A DNA stretch of 64,000 bases, from contig NC_058139.1 of NCBI RefSeq assembly GCF_011075055.1, positions 11,801,584 through 11,865,583 on the forward strand. The letters run 5' to 3'. The DNA is from Mangifera indica. Its lineage: Eukaryota > Streptophyta > Magnoliopsida > Sapindales > Anacardiaceae. Positions 60,556 to 64,000 of this stretch are shown piece by piece. The number at the start of each line of letters is the position of its first letter. The stretch's first letter is position 1. Made by a program: the position numbers and the translations under genes. Below the pieces are notes generated by a model. That model worked only from the letters and a program-made list of their open reading frames with translations, had not been told where the DNA came from and did not search any database.

Positions 60556-61673
60556 GGCCAAAAGACTTATTCCCACCCAAGGTATAATGAACTCTCAAAT
60601 TCTCACCCTCCAACTTTCAAAAACCCAAACACCTACCCACAATCAAATTTCAGTTAAAAGTTTCAGTTAAGGCTAGGAGTAAAACTATCATTTAGCCAAA
60701 AAATTAAAGTTTCATTATATTTTCCTCCCCCATATTTAAAAACTTACATTTTCCCTAACCCAGAGTTTGAAAAGTGACAAAAACCCCCTAGGGTTTGTTT
60801 CTCTTCATCCGATGTTGATTTTTCCTTCCTCGGCTGTCAGCCATCCTCCCTTCCCCCTTATCTCTCCTCCGGTCTCTCTCCCTTGCCTCTTCGACTATCT
60901 TCGACAAGAGATGAGACCAATCAAACAGAGATGATTGGTCTCGTCTTTGTCTCTCAGACAAAGATAATTGGTCTTTATCTGAGATGAAGACATGTCATCT
61001 TCGTCTCTTAGATGAAGACAATGAGTCTTCATCAGAGAGATGAAGACAATGAGTCTTCATCAGAGAGATGAAGACAACTCTCCCTTGCCTCTCCGACCAT
61101 CTTTGACAGGAGATGAGACCAATCAAACGAATATGATTGGTCTCGTCTTCATCTCTTAGACAAAGACAATCGGTTTTCATTTGAGATAAAGATGCATCAT
61201 CTTCGTCTCTTAGATGAAGACAACGAGTCTTCATCAGAGAGACGAAGATGACTCGTCTTTGTCTTAGACGAAGACCGTTCGTCTTCGTTTGATACATAGA
61301 CGATTTCGTTTTCATCTTCGATCGAAAACAATCGAAGAGGCAATGGAGAGAGACCAGAGGAGAGATAAGGGGGGAAGAGAGGACGACCTATGGCCAAGGA
61401 AGGAGAAATCGGCATCAAAGGAAGAGGAACAAACCTTAGGGGGGTTTTATCACTTTTCAAACTATGAGTTGAAGGGAAAATGTAAGTTTTTAATTATGGG
61501 GGAGGAAAATGTAATGAAACTTTAATTTTTTTGTTAAATGACAGTTTTACCTCTAATCTTAATTGAAATTTTTAACGAAAATTTGGTTGTGGGTGGGTGT
61601 TTAGGTTTTTGAAAGTTGGAGGGTGGGAGTGAGTGGTTTCACTATACCTTGGGTGAGAATAAATCTTTTGGCC
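60556..61673. mobile_element. Mutator-like element with very long TIRs and internal tandem repeats
   Basis: 1118 bp, ends GGCCAAAAGACTTATTCCCA and, in reverse, GGCCAAAAGATTTATTCTCA. Inverted arms reach about 220-250 bp, past TTTCATTATATTTTCCTCCC to AACTTACATTTTCCCT. Flanks are A-rich (AAAAAAAAA, AAAATAAAA), so the 9-bp duplication is only suggestive. The interior (60800-61430) is less AT-rich. It has a duplication of about 200 bp (60876 and 61078, CTCTCCCTTGCCTCT) and a 28-bp unit twice (61021-61048, 61049-61076). Open frames there follow the repeats and are not called. Confidence 0.8.
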
Positions 61674-61782
61674 AAAATAAAAAAATGTTTTGCTTTACAG
61701 ACCTTGGGTGAGAATAAGTCTTTTGGCCCAAAAAAAACAAATAAATCTTCTGTTTTACAGTGAACTGCTTTGGATCAACTTG
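61674..61782. repeat. Duplicated terminus of the Mutator-like family
   Basis: CCTTGGGTGAGAATAAGTCT and TTTTGGCC at about 61702-61728 repeat the right end of the preceding element almost exactly, 55 bp further on. Confidence 0.65.
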
Positions 61783-62960
61783 TCTTCCATCATTCGCACT
61801 AACAATAAACTATTAGTTCGCAATCAATAAAAAAAAAAAAAGACCATTTTCCACCCAAGGTTTGTTTAAATCATAATTTTTACTCATTAAATTTGAAAAA
61901 GTCAAATAACCACCTGTAAAGTGTTTCCGTTAATAACCGCTATTAGAGGTAGGGATACAATAGTTATTATATTTAATATTCAAACTATTCCAAAATTCAG
62001 TTTTAAGATTATTTATAATTAAGAAAGCATTACTTTATAAATCAAGTGAAGCCATAAATATATATTTTTTTTTAAAAAGGCAGTGGACAAATATTGTAAT
62101 TAGACACTTAGCTAAGGAGACAAATTTTATATGTTTTGAAATGAAACTCTTGATGAATTTATAGTTTCGGTTAGCATAGCTTATTTGAACTTGGACACAT
62201 GGTGGGTGTGAACACATACAATAAAGAATTTGTGCGTTATTCCAAAATGTAAAACTCAGATTCATTTAATGCAACACATTATAAATTCAATATTGCATGT
62301 TTTATTTCTTAATATTAAATATTAAAGAAATAAAATTTCTTTAATTATGTAGGACTTTCATAGTTTAATCAAATGTAGAAATAATAAACTCAATTATCAG
62401 GGATCTTGTGTGGGCATGTTTATTGAAAGAAGAAGGTAATGATGTAAAGATACATAATGAGATTTGTGTGGTGGGTTACTTAATAATTATGTTGATAAAT
62501 TACAGTAAATTAATAAATTAACCTTAATTATATTGATTAAATTTTATTTTTTTATATAAAAAGTAATTTTGTATATTCAATTAAACAAAATATAAATATA
62601 TAATTTAAATGTCTATTAATTTATCAGAGTGTTTTTGTTATTATATTAGAAAAGAGTAAACAAGTAATTTACTTAGAAAACTAACAAAAAACACTAATAT
62701 AAATTAATGATGAGGGGGTATTTGGCTCTTTCATATTTAATATGTGAGAATATGTCATTTTAACAAACCTTCAGTTGGACACAGTCTTTTGGCCAAATTT
62801 GAACCACAAATTATAATTAATTGACTTTTTCCATTTGATGGGCTGATTTGAATTTGAATGAATTATTACAACTTTTGGGTAGGTCTGTGTCTTGTGTATA
62901 CTTTTCCGCATTAGACGAGTAATCAATTATTCCAAAAATCCAACTAAAAATTTTGTTGAT
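61783..62960. mobile_element. UGT 3'-flank module, copy f, split by a long-TIR element
   Basis: The flank text CACTAACAATAAACTATTAG and TTCGCAATCAA (61793-61825) is cut and resumes at about 62801 with GAACCACAAATTATAATTAA and TTGGGTAGGTCTGTG. Between lies an element of about 960 bp. Its left end is AAAGACCATTTTCCACCCAA and its right end, in reverse, is GGCCAAAAGACTGTGTCCAA; both continue AGGTTTGTT. No UGT gene follows within the window, so the flank is an orphan. Confidence 0.65.
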
Positions 62961-64000
62961 GCTACGCATAAGGTGACTTTCCACCAAATGGAAAAACAGT
63001 AAATATAAGGGTGGATAATTGAATGTGAACACATTTAAACAAGGTGTGCTAAGAATCTTAAGGTAAAATTAACGATAAAATTATCATTTAACCAATAATG
63101 TATTGAAAATCATAAAATCTTATATCATTCCCCTCCCTCAATTTAGAAAACAAACAATTCTTTCTTAGAATTAAACTTTGAAAAGTTACATTTTCTTCTT
63201 ACTAGGTTTCAGTTTCTCCGACGATCAAACTCCTGCTTCTCAAGACCTCCCCCTCTCTAGTGGTATTTTCAACACTTCAATCACAATTTCTGTAATACCC
63301 TCAAGTATGTTCTAAGGGCATTTATGTCTTTTATCTTTGCTTTAAGATATTTTTAGTTTTAAATATATATGTTCAAATGTATATGTGTTTATATATATCT
63401 ATATATATGTACAAAGCAATTACAAAAGAAAAACAATATATATATATATATATATAAAGAGAGAAAAGTCAAAAAAAAAAAGAAACTTATAACTTTTTCC
63501 ATCATCTTCTCCGTCTTTTCCAGAAAAAGTAGCCTTCTTCACCTTCTTCATGCTTTTTCTTTGTTTTTAGAAGGAAAGTGGATGACTTGAAGGGTTTTGA
63601 AAGAAAAGTAAAGAAAGAAAAGAAGATGAAACACTTTTGGAGTCTTAGTAACAAAAAAATCTCTTTTTTTTTCCCTTTTCCTATGTTATATATATTGGAT
63701 GCATGTTATATGAAGATATTAGTGTGTTTTGGTGTTGATTTAAGGTAGTTTTGGTAATCAAATAAGGAAGACAAAAAAGAGGGAGTCAATTTAGCAAAGA
63801 TTAACTTGAAATAAGGTAACGGGTATTATCCTTGGTATGTTTCATATTTTATGCTTTTGATTCCTTGGTTCTATGTTATAAATGATGATTTTGAAGTTGA
63901 GAAATATTGTTTTGTCATTTAAGATATCTATGTGTGTTAGTTTGTTCATGGCAGAGAGGTGGATGATATTTATCATTTTACCATTGACTTCATCCCATAT
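62961..64000. other. Right end of window, repeat remnants
   Basis: From about 63050 to 63230 the text resembles the inner left arm of the element at 60556 (ATAAAATTATCATTTAACCA, then TTTGAAAAGTTACATTTTC). TGTAATACCCTCAAG at about 63291 resembles the start of some plant Gypsy LTRs, but no other end is in view. An (AT)n tract lies at 63438-63458. No gene is seen. Confidence 0.35.

Noticed and set aside
60995..61525. Serine- and aspartate-rich frames in the element at 60556
   Set aside because: They follow internal tandem repeats such as GAAGAC units, which give repetitive peptides in several frames.
1..64000. tRNA, rRNA and organelle-derived inserts
   Set aside because: No cloverleaf with A and B boxes, no rRNA core sequence and no plastid or mitochondrial gene was recognised by reading; a tRNA scan was not possible.

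Overview
This window is nuclear DNA of a flowering plant, most likely a eudicot. It is AT-rich, has plant-type introns and plant gene families (UGD, a DGK1-type diacylglycerol kinase, PTF2, NAC, UGT83A1-like glycosyltransferases), and carries Ty1/copia retrotransposons and many small non-autonomous DNA transposons. I cannot name the species from the sequence alone. No prokaryotic, viral or organellar block was seen.

Left third (about 1-17.8 kb) is the conserved gene block. It holds a PTF2-like TFIIB-related gene with three reading-frame lesions (minus strand), an intact single-exon UDP-glucose 6-dehydrogenase with an inferred leader intron (minus), a short plant protein of unknown function (plus), and a complete seven-exon diacylglycerol kinase (minus). 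The exon model of the kinase closes in frame to 731 residues.

Middle (about 17.8-33.4 kb) is gene-poor. It holds a small hAT-like MITE with an 8-bp target duplication, a degenerate telomere-like tract, a minimal three-exon NAC-domain gene (159 residues predicted), and an old, stop-riddled Copia element (25660-30913) with 328-bp LTRs and target duplication AACTC. It also holds a long-TIR element near 31.3-32.8 kb.

Right half (about 33.4-64 kb) is a tandem array of three UGT83A1-like genes, all on the minus strand (34818-36280, 50743-52205, 58209-59687). Each has two exons and one small intron. A recognisable 3'-flank module occurs about six times although only three genes remain, so the array has probably lost members. 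A young Copia element (38114-47575, LTRs of 1635 and 1633 bp, target duplication ATATT) splits the array and sits inside an older foldback MITE. Long-TIR elements whose ends read GGCCAAAAGACT...CCCACCC occur repeatedly. Two have 9-bp target duplications, which places them with Mutator-like elements. One MITE sits at the TATA region of the second UGT gene, and the third UGT gene has a 35-bp tandem duplication across its 5' splice site.

Functionally, UGD consumes UDP-glucose to make UDP-glucuronate, and the UGT proteins are expected to use UDP-glucose to glycosylate small molecules. The kinase acts in phosphatidic acid signalling. There is no operon-like coupling. I found no clear undescribed system. 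The most interesting signals are the decay and regulatory remodelling of the UGT array by MITE and MULE insertions, the domain-only NAC gene, and the disrupted PTF2 copy.
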